Source: Bacteroides sp. (GTDB lineage: Bacteria; Bacteroidota; Bacteroidia; Bacteroidales; SM23-62). Taken from it: 64,000 bases of DNA. Below are positions 44,846 through 53,128 of this stretch, in pieces. The notes beneath the pieces were generated by a model, which was not told the origin of the DNA, did no database searches, and saw only the letters and a list, made by a program, of their open reading frames with translations. The stretch is from the NCBI GenBank assembly GCA_011053095.1, contig DRHS01000191.1:1-64000 (forward strand), written 5' to 3'. How positions within the stretch are numbered: the first letter of the stretch is position 1; the number at the start of each line of letters is the position of its first letter. A program made the position numbers and the translations under genes.

Positions 44846-46096
44846 TTATCTATATTCTGCCAGAACCTCCAGCATGGCCAATACATTTTCAACGGGAACA
44901 TTGGCCTGTACGTTATGAACTGTATTAAATACGAATCCACCGTCTTTTGAAAGGATCTCGCATTCCCGTCTTACATGATCCTTCACTTCCCCGACGCTAG
45001 CAAACGGAAGTATTTTCTGGGTATCTGCACCACCGCCCCAGAAGATAAGTTTATCACCATATTTCTCTTTCAATAGCACCGGATCCATCCCTGCTGCATT
45101 TATCTGAACGGGATTTATGATATCAAATCCTGAATCGATGAATAATTGCATAAATGATTCAACTGCACCACAGCAGTGTTTAAATGTCTTCCATCCTGTA
45201 TTCTGATGGATCCAGTCATTCCTTTTGCGATAATACGGTGCATAAAGATCATTATAGGTTTCTGCATCGCAGAATGTTGAATTCTGGGTTCCGAAATCAG
45301 TTCCACATATAAAAACCGCGTCGATACTATCCCCGACCGCTTCATTTGCCATTTCAAGATTTTTCAGAGCGATATCGGTCTGTTTTTCAAATACATGATG
45401 CAGATAATCAGGCCGCATCAGGGTGGACATGTACCAATCCGCCACATCCCTTATGCCACGGGGATCTTTAAGGTCCAATCCTGGAACAAGGGCTATATCA
45501 CCAATGGCGGTCCCTCCAAAATTTGCCACCACACCTTTACCAGTCAGTGCCGCGCTTGCTGCAGCTTCCTTCCAATACAACAAATCATCTTCGCTAAAAA
45601 CCTGGAATTCTTCAAGGTTGTCTTCCGGGTCAAGCAATGCCTCATCGATTGGTTTCTGTCGATTGACGGCATCAAAAAAATAACCCCTTTTAGGCATTTT
45701 AGCAGAAGGAGCAATTGAATCATCCCCTTCCGGATACATCAGCAAGTCTCCGTTCCCGTCTATGCTGGTATTGAATTCACCCGGGACCAGTACCTCTTGG
45801 CCCCAAAAGGTCCGAAAGGGCTTCCAGTCCCCTTGAGTATGCCCGAACATATTCTTTTTGGGAGATATGCCTACTACATCTACTCCAAGCTGTTCCAGGA
45901 GGTCATCTTCGATCTCACCTAGCATCTGGTAGGGTTCCGTTACTTTTACCGGCCTGGTTTCAAGTTCGAAGTGCTTCCGCAACTTATCAATCATCAGGAC
46001 ATGTATGCCGGTAACCGGTGTGGCACCGAAATCCACAGGGAATGCCCCGGAACCACGGTGTTCAAGAGCGTCTTTTAATTTTTCCCTTGAACCCAT
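44846..46096 (-). CDS. Uroporphyrinogen decarboxylase-family protein (not HemE)
   Basis: TIM-barrel of the UROD/MtaA superfamily, 416 aa. It lacks the HemE signature with its substrate Arg residues and has a Zn-site-like FKHCCGAVESF (His307, Cys308/309). DIINPVQINAAGMDP and WGGGADTQKILPF follow, as in methylcobamide:thiol methyltransferase-like relatives. A paralogue with the same C-terminal motifs lies at 57788. No corrinoid protein is in the window, so a methyltransferase role is unproven. Last gene of the leftward rhamnose-locus operon. Confidence 0.82.
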   Translation of the reverse strand: MGSREKLKDALEHRGSGAFPVDFGATPVTGIHVLMIDKLRKHFELETRPVKVTEPYQMLGEIEDDLLEQLGVDVVGISPKKNMFGHTQGDWKPFRTFWGQEVLVPGEFNTSIDGNGDLLMYPEGDDSIAPSAKMPKRGYFFDAVNRQKPIDEALLDPEDNLEEFQVFSEDDLLYWKEAAASAALTGKGVVANFGGTAIGDIALVPGLDLKDPRGIRDVADWYMSTLMRPDYLHHVFEKQTDIALKNLEMANEAVGDSIDAVFICGTDFGTQNSTFCDAETYNDLYAPYYRKRNDWIHQNTGWKTFKHCCGAVESFMQLFIDSGFDIINPVQINAAGMDPVLLKEKYGDKLIFWGGGADTQKILPFASVGEVKDHVRRECEILSKDGGFVFNTVHNVQANVPVENVLAMLEVLAEYR

Positions 46097-46164
46097 AGGT
46101 TATTATTTATTTTAGTCCCTGTTTTACGGCCAGGACTTGACCGAACTGAATCTTTCAGATTAAT

Positions 46165-47130
46165 TCATCCTCCTGTTGAATCAGGATTTGATTTTTCTTT
46201 CCAGTAATCTCTCCATTCGGTTCCCCGAGCTGGCCGTCTATGCGTCTGAACATTAATGTAAATTATTGTATCTGCAGCCCTACCATACGGAGCCTGCAAT
46301 ACCTCTTTGCCTTCTGCATCAATTGCAAGAGAACATCCTATACAATACCAATTTTTCCAGGGTCCTTCGCTAACAAGTCCGACGTTACTTACCCCAACTA
46401 TCCACATCTCGAATTCTTCTGCAACCGGTTGATAATTATCCTTCCATGTCTCTCCGTATGGGTCCGTTGAGTTGTTATGATCGGGAGGAACCGCCCATGC
46501 AGATGGGGAGAGAATTATATCAGCACCCATATATCCGAGAGCACGCTGAAGAGCATGGTTTCTTGCCCCGGCGTCTGCGCAGACCATTAATCCAATCGTC
46601 CCGAGCTCTGTATGACAAACATTCAGGCGGTCACCCTGATCATAAAGGTCGTGTGCAATGTCAAGTTCATTAAGTTTTCGGTGTTTCAACAGGAGTTCCC
46701 CGTTTGGATCAATCAGGACAGCCGTATTATAGGTCCTGTCACCATCTTTTTCAATAATTCCCGCAACCACGAAAATTTTATTTTCCCTGGCTGCTGAAGC
46801 AAGTGATTCGAAGGTTTTTCCTCCGGGAACCGGATATGCTTTTGTCCTCGCTGAGGTATGGGTCCAGCCCAGGTCCATTGCTTCCGGTAAAAGTACGATA
46901 TCAGCCCCGTTTTTGGCAGATTCACTGATTCTTTCGGCGGCCCGTTCCAGGTTCCCATCAAGTTTCCCGCCTTCAACCAGCATCTGAGCCATAGCAAGCT
47001 TAAAGTTCTTTGGACCCTCATCCATTGATTTATCATGTGCTGGATTATCATTTTGCTGCTTTTTATCCATACTGCAAGAGTAATTAATGAAAAGAAGGAG
47101 AACCAGTGAATACAACCAGGCTTTTTTCAT
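46165..47130 (-). CDS. Exported carbon-nitrogen hydrolase (nitrilase superfamily) lipoprotein
   Basis: Amidase/nitrilase-fold enzyme with the full Glu-Lys-Cys triad: Glu83 (LLPEAMD), Lys152 (KHRKLNE) and Cys184 (LMVCADA). A lipobox (NYSC, Cys19) predicts export and anchoring, which is unusual since most nitrilase-superfamily enzymes are cytoplasmic. Length 321 aa. It lies in the leftward operon but has its own possible -7 box. Substrate unknown; a small amide or N-acyl compound is likely. Confidence 0.87.
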   Translation of the reverse strand: MKKAWLYSLVLLLFINYSCSMDKKQQNDNPAHDKSMDEGPKNFKLAMAQMLVEGGKLDGNLERAAERISESAKNGADIVLLPEAMDLGWTHTSARTKAYPVPGGKTFESLASAARENKIFVVAGIIEKDGDRTYNTAVLIDPNGELLLKHRKLNELDIAHDLYDQGDRLNVCHTELGTIGLMVCADAGARNHALQRALGYMGADIILSPSAWAVPPDHNNSTDPYGETWKDNYQPVAEEFEMWIVGVSNVGLVSEGPWKNWYCIGCSLAIDAEGKEVLQAPYGRAADTIIYINVQTHRRPARGTEWRDYWKEKSNPDSTGG

Positions 47131-47149
47131 ACCAATAAGTATATCAGTC

Positions 47150-47157
47150 CAAAATTA
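47150..47157 (-). promoter_or_regulatory. -7 box before the nitrilase-like gene
   Basis: The minus strand reads TAATTTTG (TAnnTTTG), 19 nt before ATG 47130, in an 85-nt gap within the long operon. Suggests an internal promoter. Confidence 0.4.
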
Positions 47158-47215
47158 ATAATGTTTCCATGTTTTTTCATTCATGTTTCATTTTCAAAAT
47201 TTCCAGACAGGATGA

Positions 47216-48514
47216 TCAGAGAAATTTTTTACGCAGATCCTCTACATCATTGTCTTTGATAGGCACAAGCTCTCCCAGGGGTGCACTCATGACCAATGAT
47301 ATGGCACTGAATTCAGCAACTTCAAGCCGGTCAAAGGTTTGAAGAAGTTTATCTCCGGTTACAAGGATTGCATCGTTCTGAATAATCAAAGCCGGTGTGT
47401 TTTGATTCAGAATGTCTGGAACATCCGAATAATCAGAAAACTGATGGCCAAATTCAACAATTGGAATATCCTGAAGGAATACCCAGCTTTCCGGAATTGT
47501 TCTTACGTCCAGTTTTCTATTGGTAACACCAAATGACATTATATTGGGGGCCTGAGTATTAATTATGGAATTGATATATGGATTCTCCCTGTAGATTCGT
47601 TCGTGTACCTTTATCGCCCTGCTGGGCAGCTTTCCCTTTTCCCGTTTCCCATCCCTTATCTGTACAATATCCGGCAGATCGATTTCCCACCTTGGAACAT
47701 TGGTGGGTGTAATAAGAAAATCATTCCCATGCCAGCGTACAGACACCGTACCATAGGATCCGATCATGAGTCCCTGGTTACAAGCCCTTTTCACAAGTTT
47801 GCATATATTCCTTCGTATGGATAGTTCTTCAGCATCCTGTACTGCATCATCGAACTCCGGAATATGAGTTGAAACCTGGGACTCGAATTCCTTTATCTGA
47901 TCATCGGTCAGGTAAATTGGTTCCCCTATGGTTTTGGCTCCAATAATGGTCCGGCAGGCGAACTCAAAGGTTTCAAAACGTAAATAAGCTTCAAGCAGGT
48001 TCTTGCCGCCAATTACTGCCCCATGGTTTTCCATGATGACAGAATTATGCCCTTTTTCAAACTCCCCGGCAATTGATCTTCCTAGCTCTTCTCCTCCGGG
48101 GATGGCATAGGGTGAGTATCCGATTGCTCCACATACCTGTCTTGCCTGTGGTATAATGTTCATGTTGGGTACCTGCCGTACAATGCTAAAAGATACAAGT
48201 GCAGGGGGATGGGCGTGAATTACCGCCTTAATGTCCGGTCTTGCATCAAAAATTGCCTTGTGAAACGTGAATTCAGATGAGGGTTTGTGGTGGCCTTTTA
48301 TTGATCCGTCCGGTTTCACACAGACAATGTCTTTCCGGGTAAGGGAACCTTTGTCTACCGCCGATGGAGTGACCCAGATATTCCCCTGTTCATCTTTAAT
48401 GGAAATATTCCCACCTGATGTGGTGGTCAATCCGGCCTTGTAAATCCTGCCGATCACATCGGTGATCAGATCACTCGGATGCCTCAGGACGGTATCCAAT
48501 TTTTTAAATTCCAT
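47216..48514 (-). CDS. Tandem class II aldolase/adducin protein with degenerate second domain
   Basis: Two class II aldolase domains in one 432-residue chain. The first (about 1-205) is intact: SGGNIS (33-38), Glu81 (PSSEF), zinc ligands His100 and His102 (IHAHPP), and His164 (ENHG). The second (about 230-430) aligns but has lost every ligand: SYGTVSV for SGGNIS, NTQAP for HAHPP, and QNDAI for ENHGA. The enzyme may be an L-fuculose/rhamnulose-phosphate aldolase or an epimerase or decarboxylase of that fold, with the second half structural or regulatory. It starts 21 nt after the SorE-like gene. Confidence 0.85.
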   Translation of the reverse strand: MEFKKLDTVLRHPSDLITDVIGRIYKAGLTTTSGGNISIKDEQGNIWVTPSAVDKGSLTRKDIVCVKPDGSIKGHHKPSSEFTFHKAIFDARPDIKAVIHAHPPALVSFSIVRQVPNMNIIPQARQVCGAIGYSPYAIPGGEELGRSIAGEFEKGHNSVIMENHGAVIGGKNLLEAYLRFETFEFACRTIIGAKTIGEPIYLTDDQIKEFESQVSTHIPEFDDAVQDAEELSIRRNICKLVKRACNQGLMIGSYGTVSVRWHGNDFLITPTNVPRWEIDLPDIVQIRDGKREKGKLPSRAIKVHERIYRENPYINSIINTQAPNIMSFGVTNRKLDVRTIPESWVFLQDIPIVEFGHQFSDYSDVPDILNQNTPALIIQNDAILVTGDKLLQTFDRLEVAEFSAISLVMSAPLGELVPIKDNDVEDLRKKFL

Positions 48515-48535
48515 TGTACTGTCGATTATATTCTG

Positions 48536-49789
48536 TTAAATGGGTTTAGCGTTTATAAGAAGGTATTTTTCTGCTGCAGGGCTCCATAATCCTTCATTCT
48601 TAGCACAAATCTTGTGCAACTCATTGAAAAGCGGATCCTTCTTCCCCATTTCTTCAAAGTCGTTTATTGCCGTCAGAGGCATACTGATCTGTGTATAAAT
48701 CAGTTTTTTTGCACCCGGCAGTTGTGGAAGCCGGCATGTAGCATACATGACCGAATCAAGTCCCCCAACATGTGATACAAGGTACTGGGGACTAAGACTT
48801 CCCTCGACCATCATTTTGATCGATCTGCGGATGTCATCCGTATTTCCCCCGCTGGTAGCCACAAAATGTGTGAAATTATAATGCTGCTTGTAGAAGTTGA
48901 TCTCAGCTTTAAATCCTATATCTGCGGGACCCGCGAAGAAATTCAGGCAGCCGTCAAAGGCTAGCAGTTCATCGGCCTGTTCAACTACAGGTTTAACCGC
49001 AGCAAATACCAGGATATCGTCATATCCCTTTTCATCCGGTGTAAGTGATCTCAGGAAATTCGTGTCCTTATCGGTAGTATTGACATACAAAAGTTCAATG
49101 CCATTGACAGATGCTTCTTTCTTTGTTATAACACCAGCAAGGTAGTCCAGTCTTTCCTGATCAATGTCTGTTACAACAAGCAGGGAAGGCCTGCGGTCGG
49201 TATGGATGATATAATCAATCGCTGCCACTCCCATGGGACCGGCAGCTCCCAGCATGGCCATGCTACCCCCATTTCGTATCCCCATCTCATGCACATAGGT
49301 ACCGTATTTGGTGTGAAAATGAGCTTCAAAGGTTCCTGCAACACAGGAATATGGTTCTGCGAGTGAGCTCATATAATAGGAATCCGCTTCGAAAGGGATG
49401 ATGCAATCCTGCTCCAGATATATTGAAGGAATTATAACATGTGTTGCATTTCCGCCAAACCACCGGAAGCTGTAACCGGCAGCCTCCATGGTAACCTCCA
49501 TGGCCGGTTGGACGGTAAACTTGTCGCCTGACTTGAATTTATGTTTCCAATTCTTACCTACTTCAAGGATCTTTCCTGCAAATTCATGCCCGATAATCAC
49601 CGGGTTATCAGCCACGTCATCCGGAACCCTTTTGTGACGAGCGCCCTGTGAGGTCGCCTTGTAGGACGACATACAGAGGCTGTCAGATATTACTTCTGCA
49701 AGTATTTCATCCTCTCCCATTTCTGGAAGTTCGAATTCTTCAAGTCTGAGATCATCCTCACCATACAATCGAACTGCTTTTGTTTTCAT
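48536..49789 (-). CDS. SorE-like (L-sorbose-1-phosphate reductase family) zinc dehydrogenase
   Basis: Medium-chain dehydrogenase of the SorE type, 417 aa. Features: ISDSLCMSSYKATSQG with a ligand Cys near 39, NPVIIGHEFAGKILEVG, FGGNATHVIIP, EPYSCVAGTFEAHFHTKYGTY, and the NAD motif MLGAAGPMGVAAIDYI. SorE reduces L-sorbose-1-phosphate to glucitol-6-phosphate. In a rhamnose locus the substrate may instead be a ketose-1-phosphate such as rhamnulose-1-phosphate (inference). It follows the aldolase/SDR gene by 62 nt. Confidence 0.82.
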   Translation of the reverse strand: MKTKAVRLYGEDDLRLEEFELPEMGEDEILAEVISDSLCMSSYKATSQGARHKRVPDDVADNPVIIGHEFAGKILEVGKNWKHKFKSGDKFTVQPAMEVTMEAAGYSFRWFGGNATHVIIPSIYLEQDCIIPFEADSYYMSSLAEPYSCVAGTFEAHFHTKYGTYVHEMGIRNGGSMAMLGAAGPMGVAAIDYIIHTDRRPSLLVVTDIDQERLDYLAGVITKKEASVNGIELLYVNTTDKDTNFLRSLTPDEKGYDDILVFAAVKPVVEQADELLAFDGCLNFFAGPADIGFKAEINFYKQHYNFTHFVATSGGNTDDIRRSIKMMVEGSLSPQYLVSHVGGLDSVMYATCRLPQLPGAKKLIYTQISMPLTAINDFEEMGKKDPLFNELHKICAKNEGLWSPAAEKYLLINAKPI

Positions 49790-49851
49790 TGGATCTTGAA
49801 TTATTTGTAGAGCCTGACAACAATTTATAATAACTGCCGTCCCGGATCATT

Positions 49852-51888
49852 CTAGTTCAACATAATTTGCCCGCCTGTTACCGGAATGGCCTGGCCTGTT
49901 TCATATTCCTGTTCCATGATGTAGCTGACTGCTTTTATCACATCCTCAACACGGCAGCCCCGCCCAAGTGGTACCTGGGATTCATAGTATTGTCTCACTT
50001 CTTCGAGTTTTTTTGCACCCGGCACTTTCCCGGCTTGCAGATATTGTACAAACAATCCTTTCTCCGGATCTGCCCATAGAGGACCCTCGAAGAAATTACC
50101 CGGGCATATTGAATTTACCTTAATATTAAAGGGTGCCAGTTCCAGGGCAAAAGACTGGGTCAGTCCTATTCCACCGAATTTGCCTCCGGCATATGCAAAA
50201 TTCTTCTTGCTGCCACTGAGGCCTGATTTTGAATTGATTTGAATAATGTCAGAGAAGTATCCTGAAGTATCAGAAGCACCTTGACCTGCAGACACATTTC
50301 CGGTTTCATTTCCGGAGCCATCTGCTCTCATGCCAATTACGCTATGCTGAAGCTTCATAATCCTGCTTACGGCCTTTACACCGTAAAAATATGCGTTATA
50401 GTTTATCTTCGTTACGAGGTCAAAACTATCCGCATCCATCTCCTCAAGTCCCCCGGCCTTTAAAATACCGGCATTACTGATATAAACATCAACACCACCA
50501 AAGGCCTTTACCGTTTCATGCATCAGATTTTCCAGGCTTGCAGGATCGGAAACATCTGTGTGAATAAAAATTGCCTGGTTCTTTTTTCCGAGGCCATCAA
50601 ATTCCTGTTTGTTCTTACGCCCCTCTTCTTCATTGATATCTGCAATGACCAGATTGGCACCCATATCAAACAATCCCCTCGCAATCCCTGCTCCGAATCC
50701 CATGGCTGCGCCGGTAACGATAACTGTTCTCTGGTCAACTATTCCCTTGCCGGAGTCCCCGGTTGCCGTCATCCTGCGATAATTTTCAACTTCCCATGTA
50801 TCGATAAACTGTATCTGTTCCGGAGTCATTGGATGGGGTCCCCCGAAGGATTCGCTATGCCAGGCAATCTGCATTTTGTCTTCGTAAATATCGAGTATTA
50901 TATCGGCATCTGCAGCATTCTCGCCAGACCCTATAAGTCCGATACCCCGGATCAGTATGACCTTGGGCAGGTATCCATATGCCACCTTAAAATCATTAAT
51001 CCTTTTTTCCATCTCTACAATCAGCTCCCCGGTAGTTCCCTTGTTTTCGGTGTAGAGATAATTTGATTTACAGTAGGTAATAATATCCGGAGTAAACGGC
51101 TTGCTTATCCGGCTGAAATCTTCCTGTGAAGCGGCAAAATGCTCAATAAGGCCATTATTCCTCACACGCAATGTTTTTAGTCCCCCTTCAGAAAGCATCA
51201 TCCGTATCGCCGGTAATATATTGCTGATCTCAGGATTCACTTCCGTATCACGGGTGGGTGGAATTTCAGATGCATCTTTCCTTAGCTTATCAAAGAGTCC
51301 ATCGTATATTTTCCTTATTTCCTGAGTCGAATCGGCACCGACAAAAATACCGTGGTTCTGGATCAGGATTATGGATGGATCTTTCTCCGATGTTTGACGG
51401 TATTTCTCAAGTTGAGTTTTTATTTCTTTAAATAGGATGTAACCCGGATCGGTATAAGGTAGATATAGCGCGTCCTCTCCAAAGATTCCTGCAATGTGAT
51501 CGGCAACATCATTCCCGCACATAATCCCATTGACCAGTGTAGGATGAAGATGGACCACAAACCTGTACCGGATGAGATCATGCAGGGAGGTTTCAACTGA
51601 TGGCCTGCGCTCCGGGGTAAGGTTTGCGGCAGTAAGGTCAACCTTAATCTCTCTCTCCCGTTCAAACGGGTCCCGGGAATAGTCCCCTGTGGATATCCCC
51701 ATCAGCTTTTCCCTGTCCAGCATGGCAAATCCATCTTCGTCAATGGTTCCCAGGGGAAATCCACTGGCTTTGACCCACAAGCGATCCTTGGTTTTCAGGG
51801 AGGTATTTCCCCCACCTGCAATTACTGCCCTTTTGTTTTTCCCGTAATACCTGGAAATCTCTACCAGGTCTTTCAAATCCTTGTTCAT
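49852..51888 (-). CDS. Bifunctional rhamnulose-1-phosphate aldolase/short-chain dehydrogenase
   Basis: Fusion of a class II aldolase (about 1-250) and an SDR (about 385-678). Aldolase residues: GGNTS (26-30), Glu99 (PSVET), His113 and His115 (HLHP), His179 (QNHG). SDR residues: TGAAMGFG (392-399), NAG, and YAGGK (YxxxK). Such fusions cleave L-rhamnulose-1-phosphate to DHAP and L-lactaldehyde, which the dehydrogenase half oxidises to L-lactate. ATG 51888 lies 4 nt after the PHP gene stop; the longer frame to 51981 would overlap that gene. Context with rhaA, rhaB and rhaT supports the assignment. Confidence 0.92.
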   Translation of the reverse strand: MNKDLKDLVEISRYYGKNKRAVIAGGGNTSLKTKDRLWVKASGFPLGTIDEDGFAMLDREKLMGISTGDYSRDPFEREREIKVDLTAANLTPERRPSVETSLHDLIRYRFVVHLHPTLVNGIMCGNDVADHIAGIFGEDALYLPYTDPGYILFKEIKTQLEKYRQTSEKDPSIILIQNHGIFVGADSTQEIRKIYDGLFDKLRKDASEIPPTRDTEVNPEISNILPAIRMMLSEGGLKTLRVRNNGLIEHFAASQEDFSRISKPFTPDIITYCKSNYLYTENKGTTGELIVEMEKRINDFKVAYGYLPKVILIRGIGLIGSGENAADADIILDIYEDKMQIAWHSESFGGPHPMTPEQIQFIDTWEVENYRRMTATGDSGKGIVDQRTVIVTGAAMGFGAGIARGLFDMGANLVIADINEEEGRKNKQEFDGLGKKNQAIFIHTDVSDPASLENLMHETVKAFGGVDVYISNAGILKAGGLEEMDADSFDLVTKINYNAYFYGVKAVSRIMKLQHSVIGMRADGSGNETGNVSAGQGASDTSGYFSDIIQINSKSGLSGSKKNFAYAGGKFGGIGLTQSFALELAPFNIKVNSICPGNFFEGPLWADPEKGLFVQYLQAGKVPGAKKLEEVRQYYESQVPLGRGCRVEDVIKAVSYIMEQEYETGQAIPVTGGQIMLN

Positions 51889-51892
51889 TGTA

Positions 51893-53128
51893 TTAATTTG
51901 ATATTGTGAATTCCCTGATAACGGCATGTCCGAGATCCTGGAAATAATCCTGATTGTCAAGTTTTGCTTTACCTTTCCCATCTATGAAACCTTCTTTCCC
52001 CCTTGCTACAAAGTATTGGTGTGCTGCAATTACACATACTCCCTGGTAGGAAATCTTCTTCAGCTCAGCTGTCAGTTCCCTGTCCTTTTCAACCTTAACG
52101 GAAATCGGGTAGATCCCCGGTGTATTATGCTCGGTACCAAATGAAATCACGTAATTCTTCTTTACAAAGAATTTTACAAATTCATCCAGTTTTTCAAGAG
52201 AATTACGATGGGGAATTAATTCCAAACATGATACACCGAATCCCTGGAATATTGCATGCATTCGTTCCCAGTCTTCCTCAAAAGCTGTAATATTTCCATT
52301 CTTATCATCCAATAGAACAGGGTAGCAGGGAATACCTCCCGCATCAAGTATGAAATCAATGATCTGGCTCAGGTCCGGAAAGGCAGCGCTGTCTTCCGGG
52401 ACGAATGCCTTTCCGCCTATCTTAAGAAGTACTGAGCGGATCTCATTCTCAATTTCGTCTATGCTGTTCAGAGAGGCCTGGATCTTCTTTCCTCCGAAAA
52501 GTTTTTCAAAAAAATCCTTCCGTTTCGGATCGGTATCGAAATACCCGAAAACAGCTTCCCTGATCGCACGCGCAATATGCCTTTCCCTTACCAGCTCCTT
52601 CGCATATTTATCTTTAACCTCCTCATAATCCAATCCAAAGGGAGCCGAAATTTCCTCTAGCCATGCATTTGTTTTTTGACACATTTCCTTTACCTGCTTC
52701 AGGCTGTTTTCCTGAAGATCCCCCAGAAATTTCCGGCTGTTCTCGCCTATGGCCGCTGGATGCTTTAGTCCCTTGCCACTAAAGTAAATGCGGCCCGGGT
52801 TATTTGGGTCATTTACCAGTATATCCTTTGACTGCAGGTCCTGCATCAATCCCATGAATTCAATGTTGAACAGGGGAAATATCCCGGTACGAAAAGCATT
52901 TTCTCCAAAATCGGAATACCCATCAAGTGTGTAAAAATCATTGATTCCAATGGCTTTAATTTTCTCCTGACCGGCCATTTCGAACATCTGGTTAATGTTG
53001 TTGAAAGGGCAAAATGACCAGGGACTGTGAAGGTGGCCGTTTACTTCTGGTACGTTTCCGTCAAACCTGTGTTTTTCAATCAGTTCAGAGGGATCCGGAA
53101 GTTGATTTAAATACTTATTATATTCCAC
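51893..53128 (-). CDS. PHP-domain metal-dependent hydrolase
   Basis: PHP (polymerase and histidinol phosphatase) family enzyme of about 411 aa. The first metal motif is NGHLHSPWSF (His32 and His34 from this start), and FGTEHNTPGIYP near residue 340 is a later metal motif. A long helical insert lies at about 120-240. Function is unknown; PHP enzymes are often phosphatases. The frame is open to an ATG at 53167, but that gives a 50-nt overlap with the E1 gene. GTG 53128, with GGAGG 7 nt upstream and an 11-nt overlap, is preferred. Its place between E1 and the aldolase suggests a role on a sugar phosphate or related intermediate. Confidence 0.78.
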   Translation of the reverse strand: MEYNKYLNQLPDPSELIEKHRFDGNVPEVNGHLHSPWSFCPFNNINQMFEMAGQEKIKAIGINDFYTLDGYSDFGENAFRTGIFPLFNIEFMGLMQDLQSKDILVNDPNNPGRIYFSGKGLKHPAAIGENSRKFLGDLQENSLKQVKEMCQKTNAWLEEISAPFGLDYEEVKDKYAKELVRERHIARAIREAVFGYFDTDPKRKDFFEKLFGGKKIQASLNSIDEIENEIRSVLLKIGGKAFVPEDSAAFPDLSQIIDFILDAGGIPCYPVLLDDKNGNITAFEEDWERMHAIFQGFGVSCLELIPHRNSLEKLDEFVKFFVKKNYVISFGTEHNTPGIYPISVKVEKDRELTAELKKISYQGVCVIAAHQYFVARGKEGFIDGKGKAKLDNQDYFQDLGHAVIREFTISN

